Source of the DNA: Nitrosomonas communis
GTDB lineage: Bacteria > Pseudomonadota > Gammaproteobacteria > Burkholderiales > Nitrosomonadaceae
NCBI RefSeq assembly: GCF_900114745.1
Contig: NZ_FOUB01000023.1
Span: 1-57,067 of the forward strand
DNA: 57,067 nucleotides
Reading direction: 5' to 3'
This document shows, piece after piece, positions 48,223 to 56,511 of this stretch; the stretch's first letter is position 1; the number at the start of each line of letters is the position of its first letter. The translations under genes were made by a program, and so were the position numbers. The notes under the pieces were generated by a model that saw nothing but the letters and a program-made list of their open reading frames with translations, had not been told where the DNA came from and did no database searches.

Positions 48223-50187
48223 ATGAGGATAAAAATGGCTATCATAAAATGGATCGGAATTGCCCTCCTTACGCTGGTTATTTTAGTTGTATTGCTGCTC
48301 GCGTTAATGAGTTCAAATTGGGTGCGAGATATAGCTGCGCAACAGATCAGTGAGCGAACAGGTCGAAAACTCACAATTAATGGTGATTTGAGCATCAATT
48401 GGTCCTTGACGCCCCACATAAGGGTTGAACAAATACAGTTTGAAAACGCAGCATGGAGCAAACAACCGGATATGCTAGAGCTTGCGGCTCTTGATCTCAG
48501 TATTGATCTGATTGAACTCATTCATGGCCGTGTAATACTCCCTGAAATTATCCTTACTAAACCCAATATTATTTTAGAAAAATCTCCCAATGGCGAACCT
48601 AACTGGGAATTACCAATTGAGAAAGATGAGACGAAGGAGCGTGCAGAATTACCAATTATTGAGCGCTTGCAGATTGAAGAAGGTCGCCTCCGTTATCATG
48701 ATTTATCCGCGAATACAGAGATTAGCGCAAATTTTGAGACGGCTAAAGGACAGGCTGACGGCGAAGAAGCGACTCATTTACAAGCCAAAGGAAAGCTTAA
48801 GGGAAGCCCATTAGCCTTAAAATTAACTGCGGGGCCATTAGTTGCGCTTCGCGAAGCAAAAGCACCCTACCCGTTGACCCTGGATTTGAAAACGGGGGAC
48901 ACCGCGATTAGAGTTAAGGGTACTGTGACGGAACCTCTGCAGTTTAAAGGCGTAGATTTGCAGTTTGCCATGAAAGGTCCTGATCCTGAGCAATTATCAG
49001 ACATAACCGGATTACCAATGCCCAGCCTACCACCTTATCAGTTTAAAGGGTACTTGTCTTTTCATGAAAATACCTTGCAAGTTAAAAAGTTGAATGGGCG
49101 TGTGGGAGATAGTGATTTTGCGGGGAATGTTAGCGTGAAGATAGGTGAGCAGCGACCTTTTATAAAGGCGAATCTGACCTCAAAAAAAATAGATTTAGAT
49201 GATTTTGGACTAATAATTGGCCTGGCTCCCGAGACTGGACCTGGAGAAACTGCCTCTGCAGAACAGAAAGAGCAAGCAAAAAAGCAAGCCGCCAGTCCCT
49301 ATGTACTGCCCAAAAAGTCTATCAAATTTGATGACTTACAGAAGATAAATGCCGATATTACTCTGCAAAGCAAGCATGTTGAGTCAAAGCTGCCAATGGA
49401 TAAGCTTTCTACGCGAGCCATCATTAAGAATGGTCATTTAATTCTTGATCCTCTAAATTTTAAGATCGCGACTGGAAGTATACAGTCCAATCTTGAGCTC
49501 GATACAAGAACCAAACCTGTCAAAAGCAAAATAGAAACTAAAATACGTCACGTTCGTTTAAATGAAATTTTACGTCGCCTTAAGATTTCTGATGAAAGTG
49601 CAGGTTTAATCGGTGGCGAAGCTACCTTTTGGTTCAAAGGAAATTCTGTCGCAGAAATGCTAGCCTCGGCTGATGGCGGCTTATTGATGTTAATGACAGG
49701 CGGCCAGCTTGATGATTTGTTGGTAGAACTCGGCGGCCTTGACGTTGGGGAAGCTTTGGTATCTTTATTCGATAAAGAGGATAATACCGAAATCAACTGT
49801 GCTTTTGTTGATCTTCCCACCACTGGCGGAATCATGGAAATAGGTAATTTTGTTATAGATACTGAGGACACTGTATTTTTCAGCAAAGGGTCTATTGATT
49901 TCAAGAAGGAACAATTAGATCTGGTCATTGACCCTAACCCTAAAGACTTGAGTGTATTTTCAGCTCGTGCGCCTCTCTACATAAAAGGTAGTTTTAAAGA
50001 ACCAGATTTTACTCCTGGTGCAAGAGCGATTGTACGGGGCGCATTCTCGCTTGCGTTAATACCTTCAGCGCCAATTGTAAGTCTATATGCACTCATTCAA
50101 GAAAAAGAAAAAGGGCAGAAAGATAATAATCAACAGAGTGACCGCTGTTCCCGTTTTATAGACACATTAAAAGAAGCTCACAAATAA
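48223..50187 (+). CDS. AsmA family protein
   Basis: The 654-residue protein has an N-terminal membrane anchor (about 6-28, WIGIALLTLVILVVLLLALM) and the AsmA start NWVRDIAAQQISERTGRKLTINGDLSINWSLTPHIRVEQIQFENAAWS. The C-terminal AsmA-like region ends with EIGNFVIDTEDTVFFSKGSIDFKKEQLDLVIDPNPKDLSVFSARAPLYIKGSFKEPDFTPG. AsmA-like proteins are periplasmic bridge-type proteins tied to lipid transfer and outer-membrane assembly. Two small envelope genes follow. Confidence 0.92.
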   Translation: MRIKMAIIKWIGIALLTLVILVVLLLALMSSNWVRDIAAQQISERTGRKLTINGDLSINWSLTPHIRVEQIQFENAAWSKQPDMLELAALDLSIDLIELIHGRVILPEIILTKPNIILEKSPNGEPNWELPIEKDETKERAELPIIERLQIEEGRLRYHDLSANTEISANFETAKGQADGEEATHLQAKGKLKGSPLALKLTAGPLVALREAKAPYPLTLDLKTGDTAIRVKGTVTEPLQFKGVDLQFAMKGPDPEQLSDITGLPMPSLPPYQFKGYLSFHENTLQVKKLNGRVGDSDFAGNVSVKIGEQRPFIKANLTSKKIDLDDFGLIIGLAPETGPGETASAEQKEQAKKQAASPYVLPKKSIKFDDLQKINADITLQSKHVESKLPMDKLSTRAIIKNGHLILDPLNFKIATGSIQSNLELDTRTKPVKSKIETKIRHVRLNEILRRLKISDESAGLIGGEATFWFKGNSVAEMLASADGGLLMLMTGGQLDDLLVELGGLDVGEALVSLFDKEDNTEINCAFVDLPTTGGIMEIGNFVIDTEDTVFFSKGSIDFKKEQLDLVIDPNPKDLSVFSARAPLYIKGSFKEPDFTPGARAIVRGAFSLALIPSAPIVSLYALIQEKEKGQKDNNQQSDRCSRFIDTLKEAHK

Positions 50188-50223
50188 AGATTATATTTAT
50201 TTTTATAAAATGTGGAGAAATAA

Positions 50224-50562
50224 ATGAGCTATAAAGCACCCCCTATCATAAGAGTAATTAGTTATTTACTCATCCTATTTGCATTGAGTGGCTGCGCTGG
50301 TTTATTTTCCCATGAGCCATTTACCCATGAGCCTCTAATTAAAAAAGAAGATCAAGAAGATTTAACTTTAGCCATGCAAGTAAAAGCAAAACTGATTGAA
50401 ACGAAGGAACTTAGTGCCGCTGCTATACATGTGGAAGCATCTAATGAAGTGGTGATATTAAGTGGATTTGTTGAAACAGAATCTCAACGTAAATTAGCCG
50501 GTTCTATTGCGGAAAAAGTACCTAATGTGAAGCAAGTAGACAACAAGATTAAAGTCAAATAA
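50224..50562 (+). CDS. BON domain lipoprotein
   Basis: The 112-residue protein has a signal peptide with lipobox LFALSGC (Cys near 23) and one BON domain at about 45-110: LTLAMQVKAKLIETKELSAAAIHVEASNEVVILSGFVETESQRKLAGSIAEKVPNVKQVDNKIKVK. BON domains bind phospholipid surfaces and are frequent in osmotic-stress proteins. Shine-Dalgarno GGAG lies upstream. It is 36 bp after the asmA gene, probably the same operon. Confidence 0.9.
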   Translation: MSYKAPPIIRVISYLLILFALSGCAGLFSHEPFTHEPLIKKEDQEDLTLAMQVKAKLIETKELSAAAIHVEASNEVVILSGFVETESQRKLAGSIAEKVPNVKQVDNKIKVK

Positions 50563-50672
50563 GCAAAGCGATTAAGGCGATAGATGGAAGTGGAACTAAT
50601 TTATAGCTTGAGCGCGCAATTTTCGGCTGAAACTGGTCTGTTTATTTCTCTACAATAGATGCAAAGAAAAAG

Positions 50673-51137
50673 ATGAATCTACTTGGTAATTGGCAATTAC
50701 AACTCACCTTAGTGGCAACCGTTGCGTTCGCAATGCTGCTCGGAGGCTGCATAGGATTTGAGCGCGAAATTAGTCAGCGCCCGGCCGGCATGCGCACCCA
50801 TATGCTGATCGGAGGCGCTGCCGCGCTGCTGCTTGGTATTGGCGATCTCCTGGCTGAGCATTTCAGCGAGGAAACCTATTCGCAGCTGATCAGAGCCGAT
50901 CCCATCCGCATTATCGGAGCTGTAGTTACTGCAGTAGCATTTATCGGTGCGGGCACCATCATCCAGCACTCGCGACATAACTCAGTCCTCGGACTCACAA
51001 CGGCTGCTTCACTGTTATTAACGGCATCTATCGGCGTTGCTGTGGGTTTGCAGCAATACATCCTTGCGATCGGTGTGACTTTGCTGGCATTGGTGGTTCT
51101 GCATTGGTTACCTAAGCCCAAGGAAACAGATCTCTAA
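50673..51137 (+). CDS. MgtC/SapB family membrane protein
   Basis: The 154-residue protein has four to five predicted membrane helices and the MgtC signature: GGCIGFEREISQRPAGMRTHMLIGGAAALLLGIG, then RIIGAVVTAVAFIGAGTIIQHSRHNSVLGLTTAASLLLTASIGVAVG. MgtC proteins modulate proton-motive force and Mg-limitation responses. It lacks the soluble C-terminal domain of Salmonella MgtC, as many family members do. Base composition is visibly more GC-rich than in the genes before 45 kb. Confidence 0.9.
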   Translation: MNLLGNWQLQLTLVATVAFAMLLGGCIGFEREISQRPAGMRTHMLIGGAAALLLGIGDLLAEHFSEETYSQLIRADPIRIIGAVVTAVAFIGAGTIIQHSRHNSVLGLTTAASLLLTASIGVAVGLQQYILAIGVTLLALVVLHWLPKPKETDL

Positions 51138-51369
51138 TCATACGCGTCTACTTTTGATATTAATTTTGCTTTAAATATCTTCAGATTTGCCAATATTTTT
51201 GATCGGGATTAAAAGATCATGCAGAGCTGGGCTCGATGATGAGCATGTAAGTTTCATACTATGGTGGCTCCTATTCCACACATGTGTTTGACAGTAAATT
51301 TAACTTCCAGTACATTTCTCATTATCGAAAGGCGTTTATTTTTCCTATATTGCATACAGGAGATGGCCG

Positions 51370-53076
51370 ATGCGTTATTATGCGCTTGCTTGCGATTACG
51401 ACGGCACTATTGCATTGGATGGGAAAGTGGACGAGCAGACCATGGCAGCGTTGGAGCATACGCGGAACTCTGGCCGCTCACTTATTCTAGTCACCGGGCG
51501 CGAACTCGACGATCTGATGCGGGTATTTCCTCGAATCGATTTGTTTACCCGCGTTGTCGCTGAAAACGGTGCGCTATTATACCGTCCTGAATCGCGTGAA
51601 GCAATTGCACTTGCCCCGCCGCCACCCCTAGAATTAATTGCGGAGCTACAAGCTCGCAAGGTGGCGCCGCTCTCCGTAGGTCAAGTGATCGTTGCAACGT
51701 GGGAACCACACGAGACTACAGTCCTGGAAACTATCCGTGATCTCGGTCTCGAGCTAGAGGTTATCTTCAACAAAGGAGCTGTGATGGTGTTGCCGACTGG
51801 GGTTAACAAAGCTAGTGGGTTACTCGCAGCGTTGAACGAACTGGGACTGTCACCCCACAATGTAGTCAGTATCGGTGATGCGGAGAATGACCATGCTTTT
51901 TTGCGCATAAGCGAATGCGCAGTGGCGGTTGACAATGCTTTGCCAAGCTTGAAAGCACGCGTTGACTGGGTGACTGCGCGCGACCATGGTGCCGGAGTAG
52001 AGGAGCTGATTAAGCGATTGCTTGCTGATGACCTGCGCAGCTTGGCCCCGAGCCAAGTACGCCATCAGATCGCTTTAGGCAAGCGTGATGATGAAGTGGT
52101 GAGCATTGATTCGTATGCTACTACTATCTTGCTGGCTGGTCCCTCGGCTAGCGGGAAATCCACTTTTGCGACCGGTTTTATGGAACGCTTGCGAGAGCAA
52201 GCGTATCAATTTTGTATTGTCGATCCGGAAGGTGACTATCAACAATTGCAGGGGGCGATCTCACTAGGCGATAGCCGGCAACCACCAGTTCTTGATGAAG
52301 TACTTAAATTATTGGAACAGCCTAACCAGAATGTGGTTGTCAACCTGCTAGGTATTACCTTGGAGGACCGCCCTGCTTATTTTGAAAAACTGCTATCGGC
52401 GCTCGTGTCCCTGCGCGCACGCACCGGACGCCCGCACTGGCTGGTAATTGATGAGGCCCACCATCTGCTGCCCACGTCGTGGAGTCCAGTTAGGGTAGCG
52501 TTGCCGCAAGCACTGCATGGTCTTATGATGATTACGGTCCACCCTGACCATGTCTCGGGCGCGGCTTTGTCTTTCGTTCAGTTGCTAATTGCCATTGGCC
52601 CCACGCCGAAGGAAACGCTGCGTTCTCTCGCCCGCGCCCTGGATCGTCCGATACTGCCTGACCCGCCATCCCATCTTGATACCGGAGAGGCGGTAGCTTG
52701 GTGGCTGAGCTCTGAAGCGCCGCCGTTCGTATTCGAATCGATTCCTCCACAAGGCGAGCGTAGACGCCATGTACGCAAGTATGCGGCAGGGGAATTACCT
52801 CCGGAGCGGAGTTTCTACTTTCGTGGTCCCAAGGGAAAACTAAATTTGCGGGCTCAAAACTTGTCCCTTTTCCTGCAATCGGCCGAAGGTGTGGATGACG
52901 AAACTTGGATGTTCCATCTGCATCAAGGTGATTACTCGCGCTGGATACGCAACGCCATCAAGGACGACGAATTATCCCAAGAGATTGCGCAAATCGAGCG
53001 CCTTAATTTATCACCGCACGAAAGCCGCGCGCGCATTCGAGAGCGGATAGAGCTGCGCTATACCGGGTCGGCTTAG
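51370..53076 (+). CDS. Fusion of HAD-IIB phosphatase and HerA/DUF87-like P-loop ATPase
   Basis: 568-residue three-part protein. Residues 1 to about 220 are a HAD-IIB (Cof/phosphoglycolate-phosphatase-like) domain: motif I CDYDGT (D9, D11), motif II VTGR, and motif IV GDAENDHAF (D170, D174). Residues about 245-430 are a P-loop ATPase, with Walker A GPSASGKST near 257-265 and Walker B WLVIDEAHH with D361-E362. Residues about 470-568 (YFRGPKGKLNLRAQNL, then EGVDDETWMFHLHQGDYSRWIR) resemble the DUF5752 family (from memory, not searched). The gene is markedly GC-rich compared with the 36-42 kb genes. A membrane-free ATP-driven role tied to sugar-phosphate hydrolysis is inference only. Confidence 0.85.
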   Translation: MRYYALACDYDGTIALDGKVDEQTMAALEHTRNSGRSLILVTGRELDDLMRVFPRIDLFTRVVAENGALLYRPESREAIALAPPPPLELIAELQARKVAPLSVGQVIVATWEPHETTVLETIRDLGLELEVIFNKGAVMVLPTGVNKASGLLAALNELGLSPHNVVSIGDAENDHAFLRISECAVAVDNALPSLKARVDWVTARDHGAGVEELIKRLLADDLRSLAPSQVRHQIALGKRDDEVVSIDSYATTILLAGPSASGKSTFATGFMERLREQAYQFCIVDPEGDYQQLQGAISLGDSRQPPVLDEVLKLLEQPNQNVVVNLLGITLEDRPAYFEKLLSALVSLRARTGRPHWLVIDEAHHLLPTSWSPVRVALPQALHGLMMITVHPDHVSGAALSFVQLLIAIGPTPKETLRSLARALDRPILPDPPSHLDTGEAVAWWLSSEAPPFVFESIPPQGERRRHVRKYAAGELPPERSFYFRGPKGKLNLRAQNLSLFLQSAEGVDDETWMFHLHQGDYSRWIRNAIKDDELSQEIAQIERLNLSPHESRARIRERIELRYTGSA

Positions 53077-53094
53077 CGATCCCCTGTTTCATGA

Positions 53095-53470
53095 ATTAGC
53101 GACCTTCACACTCATAGCTTTCAATTTTTTCTTGAAATATGTGCCTATCTTCTTCGTTAGCCTTTGGGTGACGCAGGCCTTTTATAAGACACACCCAAAC
53201 GCCTTAAAGCATGATTGATATTCTGGGTCTGACTCCAGGCCGTCTGCGCACTCGTACTGATACACGTCTGGGTAATTCTTGACGTCCTGCGCCAAAGTCT
53301 CGATGTCAATTTTGATAGAAGGCTTATCCGGGCTATCCTCGGATTGGGTATAGCCGATCTCGTATAAAATGATTCAAATTTCATAAGCGGCAAAGAGCTG
53401 CTCGATGCAATACTCTTCCCTTTTTCTGATGGCTTTGGCCTGGGCTCATTTTGGTTCAATGTTATTTAAG
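53095..53470 (-). pseudogene. IS630-family transposase relic (orfA-like)
   Basis: On the minus strand, reading frames must be stitched together. KIDIETLAQDVKNYPDVYQYE matches the conserved middle of IS630 transposase-related proteins, a different frame continues with NHALRRLGVSYKR, and a third reads KKIGTYFKKK. At least two frameshifts and a stop. It follows the HAD-ATPase gene by about 20 bp and does not encode an intact protein. Confidence 0.55.
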
Positions 53471-53493
53471 TCGTAAGCCTTCAACCCCACCAC

Positions 53494-53764
53494 CTACCCA
53501 CACTCTTTCATGAATGTTTTAATAATCTCTGACGTAAACGGCAACAGTTCGTCGATGCGGCTGTTAGGCCAGGAGGGGAGTTTTTCGAGGGTGTCGGCTA
53601 GCCATTCTGCGGGATTGAGGCCGTTGAGTTTTGCTGTGCCGAGTAGGGTTTGAATGGCGGCGGCACGTTTTCCGGCGCGTTCGGAGCCGGTGAACAACCA
53701 GTTTTTCTTGCCGAGCGCGATGGAGCGAATAGTGTTTTCGACCGCATTGTTGTGTGTGCCTTGC
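53494..53764 (-). pseudogene. IS66-family transposase, C-terminal fragment
   Basis: A single frame reads THNNAVENTIRSIALGKKNWLFTGSERAGKRAAAIQTLLGTAKLNGLNPAEWLADTLEKLP, ending RIDELLPF plus a short tail: the IS66 catalytic Glu region and C-terminus. It is cut off abruptly on the N-terminal side at about 53764, where unrelated sequence begins. Only about 90 of some 500 residues remain. Confidence 0.85.
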
Positions 53765-53935
53765 TAAGGCGCATCTGATTCGTCGGTGCAAATCCGACTT
53801 GGCTAACTATCGCTCCAGCCGGAAGTACTTGTAGCGGTCCAGGAGGTAACAAATGGGTGTTGCCAGTGTGCAGGATCGAGACGGGGCCCGCCTGTGTTGC
53901 GTCACATGCCAGGAGGGTACAAAAAATTGAGGAGG
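53765..53935 (+). ncRNA. Possible group II intron RNA fragment
   Basis: This gene-free block between IS66 and IS5 relics is GC-rich and appears structured. It contains TCGGTGCAAATCCGA, a hairpin and internal-loop arrangement like segments in bacterial group II intron RNAs, and later GTGTGCAGGATCGAGACGG. No reverse transcriptase lies near. The call rests on resemblance recalled from memory and could be wrong. Confidence 0.28.
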
Positions 53936-53954
53936 TTGGGTGGATGATGGCTAT

Positions 53955-54190
53955 GGGGGGGTTTAGTAGACTGGGCCGCAGAATGGTTTAAATTCTGTCT
54001 GGAGATGGTACTGCGCCCCAGGGAAACCAGGAAATTTGTGTTATTGCCTTGGCGCTGGGTAGTCGAGCGCACTTTTGGCTGGCTGAACCATTCGCGCAGG
54101 CTTAGTAAAAGCTATGAGCGCCTCACCCGGACGGATGAAACCTGGGTTTACATCGCCATATCCCGCATTATATTGAGGCGCTTGACATAA
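53955..54190 (+). pseudogene. IS5-family transposase, C-terminal fragment
   Basis: The frame reads GGLVDWAAEWFKFCLEMVLRPRETRKFVLLPWRWVVERTFGWLNHSRRLSKSYERL, ending in IILRRLT. This is the typical IS427/IS1031-type DDE end (RRWVVERTFAWL, RRLSKDYE). The N-terminal two thirds are missing. Confidence 0.85.
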
Positions 54191-54370
54191 AACAGGAATT
54201 TCAAACAGTTCCTAAGCAGTTACAGACATCTAAAAATTTAGGTGTGGTCGTGGTTGACGGCTGTACCACAAAGAAGCAAATGTAGAGTCTTCCGTCGGCG
54301 AGCCGAGGGAGAATGATCGTTATAAATGCACAGATTGCCAGCATTTGGATAATCGCGGATATTGCCAGAA

Positions 54371-54404
54371 GTGAATTCGGAATAAGAAAAGCAGCAAAAG
54401 AAAT
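54371..54404 (+). repeat. 34-bp dispersed repeat, copy A
   Basis: GTGAATTCGGAATAAGAAAAGCAGCAAAAGAAAT here matches 55499-55532 at 31 of 34 positions. Both copies lie in gene-free sequence flanking the second BON gene. They may be ends or internal parts of a lost element. Confidence 0.5.
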
Positions 54405-54516
54405 ATGCTTCTAGCAAAACCATTACGAGCGTGCGGCACATAGCTACAGAAATATGATAGAAGCACTAATAAGACTGATTCTCAATAAAAGAAGCGCAAA
54501 CAAAAATCAATGGTAG

Positions 54517-54726
54517 GTAGTGTCTACCCGGAAACCCTTTGTTCCTATAAAAAACAGTGGGTTGCATTTAATTTAAGAAATGAAGATTTCTAAAAGATTG
54601 AGGCAGAGTGAGGTTGATTAATTGAATTGCGCTGGTTTTACTCAAATTCCTAGAAATCTTCATTTTTGAAATCAGGCGCAACCTTTTGCTTTTTTATTGG
54701 GTTTGGGAGTTTTCTGACAAGCACTA
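54517..54726. mobile_element. About 210-bp MITE-like long inverted repeat
   Basis: The left 77 bp and the complement of the right 77 bp align along their whole length. Strongest blocks are TAGTG at the tips, ATAAAAAA, GGTTGC and a perfect 15-bp arm AAATGAAGATTTCTA (54578-54592 with 54651-54665). The flanks carry the direct repeat GGTAG (54512-54516 and 54727-54731). It has no coding capacity and could fold into a cruciform or RNA hairpin. It explains part of the gene-free stretch 54191-55008; the rest shows nothing I recognise. Confidence 0.6.
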
Positions 54727-55008
54727 GGTAGTAGTACTTGGCAGAGAATAACCCAGCGAAGAATTGCAGAAAAACTCACCGGGTTGTGACAGCTTATGAC
54801 ATGTATTAACACAACAACATTAATACAAATTCTTTATTGGCTGGATTTAGGCAAGCTTTAGCACATATTTTTGAGGCAAACCAAATAAGCTTTACCCCTA
54901 CTCAAGAGATAGCTGTTATCCACGGAAAATGTGGAAAACTCCTGATATATTCAGTCATCTTCGTGGGGTAATTCTCTCGTACATTAATATAATGAAGGTA
55001 GCTATCTA

Positions 55009-55326
55009 CTATCGCTTGACCTGCAAGTCATTCTTGACAGATTTCACGCCCTCAACCATACGCGCAACTTCGCCCGCTCTATCAATCTCGGCCTGGGTAC
55101 TGACGAAGCCACTCAGTTGCACGACACCTTTTGAAGTTTCTACTTTAATTTCAGAGGATTTCAGAGTAGGCTCATCGTAAATATCCTTTTTGACTTTCGC
55201 AGTAATAACTGAATCATCAATATATTCTCCAGCTGTCTCTGCCATTGACGTTGATGTGCCACCCAAGAAAAAAACCAATAGGACAATTGATAAGAAATTA
55301 AAAAAACGATTATTTAGTTGTTTCAT
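55009..55326 (-). CDS. BON domain exported protein, OsmY-like
   Basis: The 105-residue protein has a signal peptide (about 1-29, LSIVLLVFFLGGTSTSMAE) and one BON domain: GEYIDDSVITAKVKKDIYDEPTLKSSEIKVETSKGVVQLSGFVSTQAEIDRAGEVARMVEGVKSVKNDL. It is periplasmic and not lipid anchored, unlike the product at 50224. Strong Shine-Dalgarno AGGAGGG. A stress or envelope role is inferred from the family only. It stands alone among IS relics. Confidence 0.9.
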   Translation of the reverse strand: MKQLNNRFFNFLSIVLLVFFLGGTSTSMAETAGEYIDDSVITAKVKKDIYDEPTLKSSEIKVETSKGVVQLSGFVSTQAEIDRAGEVARMVEGVKSVKNDLQVKR

Positions 55327-55498
55327 GGTAAAACCCTCCTAAAGGATTGATGGAACTAAAACACATCCATTGATGCTTTCAGATTAAAAGAGTCAGTTTA
55401 CACATGCTCATCTACATTTTTTAGATGTATAAATAATATATAAGTTCATGCATAAGCATTGAGCTTAACGCCCACCATCCCACCAGTTCTTAGATAAC

Positions 55499-55532
55499 GT
55501 GAGTTCGGGATAAGAAAAGCAGCAAAAGGAAT
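55499..55532 (+). repeat. 34-bp dispersed repeat, copy B
   Basis: GTGAGTTCGGGATAAGAAAAGCAGCAAAAGGAAT, the second copy of the repeat at 54371-54404, in the same orientation, 1128 bp away. It ends next to the restriction-endonuclease-like fragment at 55542. Confidence 0.5.
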
Positions 55533-55541
55533 CTGAATTCC

Positions 55542-55679
55542 TTATGATAAAAGGATTTCAATGTCATAACCCTTAGTGTTTGATAGTCGCTTCATGACCT
55601 CAAAGCCTGTTTCTTGATACAAAAGAGCAATTAATCTCTCAAAATCGTCTGGAATGGTTGGTATAAATGCGTCCGGCAT
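55542..55679 (-). CDS. 45-residue restriction-endonuclease-like (Mrr-type) fragment
   Basis: The short frame starts MPDAFIPTIPDDFERLIALLYQ and ends with GYDIEILLS and a stop. The pattern FERLIALLYQETGFEV followed by GYDIEI is like the start of the Mrr/REase-fold domain, where the Asp of GYD is catalytic. The remaining catalytic residues are absent, so it is a truncated gene or a remnant, unlikely to be active. No methyltransferase is nearby. The family call is tentative. Confidence 0.4.
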   Translation of the reverse strand: MPDAFIPTIPDDFERLIALLYQETGFEVMKRLSNTKGYDIEILLS

Positions 55680-56388
55680 AAGTCTGTTGGTTTATTTAAA
55701 TAGACTTAATTAAATTTCCCAAATGGTGCGCTCTATAACTCTATTGTGCCAAAAAAAATAGAATCTCCTATTTTAATAAAACTCTCGGTATTTTCTATAT
55801 TTTTGATGATGGCTTGATCTAGCTTTTATCATAACAAACCTAAACCTTATTAATTCCGTAATTATAATGAATAATTATTGCAAATTCAATTACTTATAAC
55901 AAAAAGGAAGCAGTAAAAATCTCAACAATTTATATCTAGCTGCAAATATGACTCCACAAAATGAGAGTGTTTTGATAGACAAGGACGGACCTGTTGATCA
56001 CGGGAAGCATGGTAAATAGGTTTGCCCATTAACAAGGAAGACTTTCGAAAGATCGTTATTCAAGAAGCAGTAAATGAAGCGCGAGCTGGTGAGGTAACGA
56101 TGTGTCGAGGAATACTCATACAGTCCCACATTGTCAGGCAGCAGTAGCGGAAGACCCTAATTTACTGCAAAGAGTTTTACATGGAGCAAACTGATTTGTA
56201 CAAAAAAGACGGCGGGTGTGAGGTTAGATTAAAACCCGCTAGGATTGCGCTAGAACGATTATTTTTTGGCGGGAATGGTTTTTTTTATGAGCCCTACTCT
56301 TTTTTTCCTAAAGTTCCAGAAATAAGAGCCGTTAAAAGTATTTCATGATGTGGTATTTGTCATGAAGTTCATATTGATATGCCTCTCC

Positions 56389-56425
56389 CCCACCGGATTT
56401 TTTAGCTGATTCGGTGGGATTTTCT
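56389..56425 (+). terminator. Intrinsic terminator-like hairpin
   Basis: CCCACCG (56389-56395) pairs with CGGTGGG (56412-56418), followed by ATTTTCTT. It ends the gene-free stretch 55680-56388, in which I see only stop-interrupted short frames and a weak GCGGGT/ACCCGC hairpin near 56212. Confidence 0.5.
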
Positions 56426-56474
56426 TATATTCAGATTGTGCAATTGGTCCGGGAGAACAGATAGCAAAAAAATA

Positions 56475-56510
56475 CCCACCAGACCTTTAACAATCTGGCG
56501 GGCTTTGTTG
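56475..56510 (-). terminator. Intrinsic terminator downstream of the decayed gene
   Basis: CCCACCAGA (56475-56483) pairs with TCTGGCGGG (56494-56502) with one mismatch. Read on the minus strand the stem is followed by TATTTTTTT, a good terminator just after the stop of the pseudogene at 56512. Confidence 0.6.
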
Positions 56511-56511
56511 T

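Noticed and set aside
53765..53800. Possible tRNA T-arm (GGTGCAAATCC)
   Set aside because: No anticodon arm, acceptor stem or CCA region fits around it; kept only as a weak group II intron candidate.
54238..54441. 67-codon minus-strand open frame
   Set aside because: No motif or credible start, located among IS relics; likely chance.
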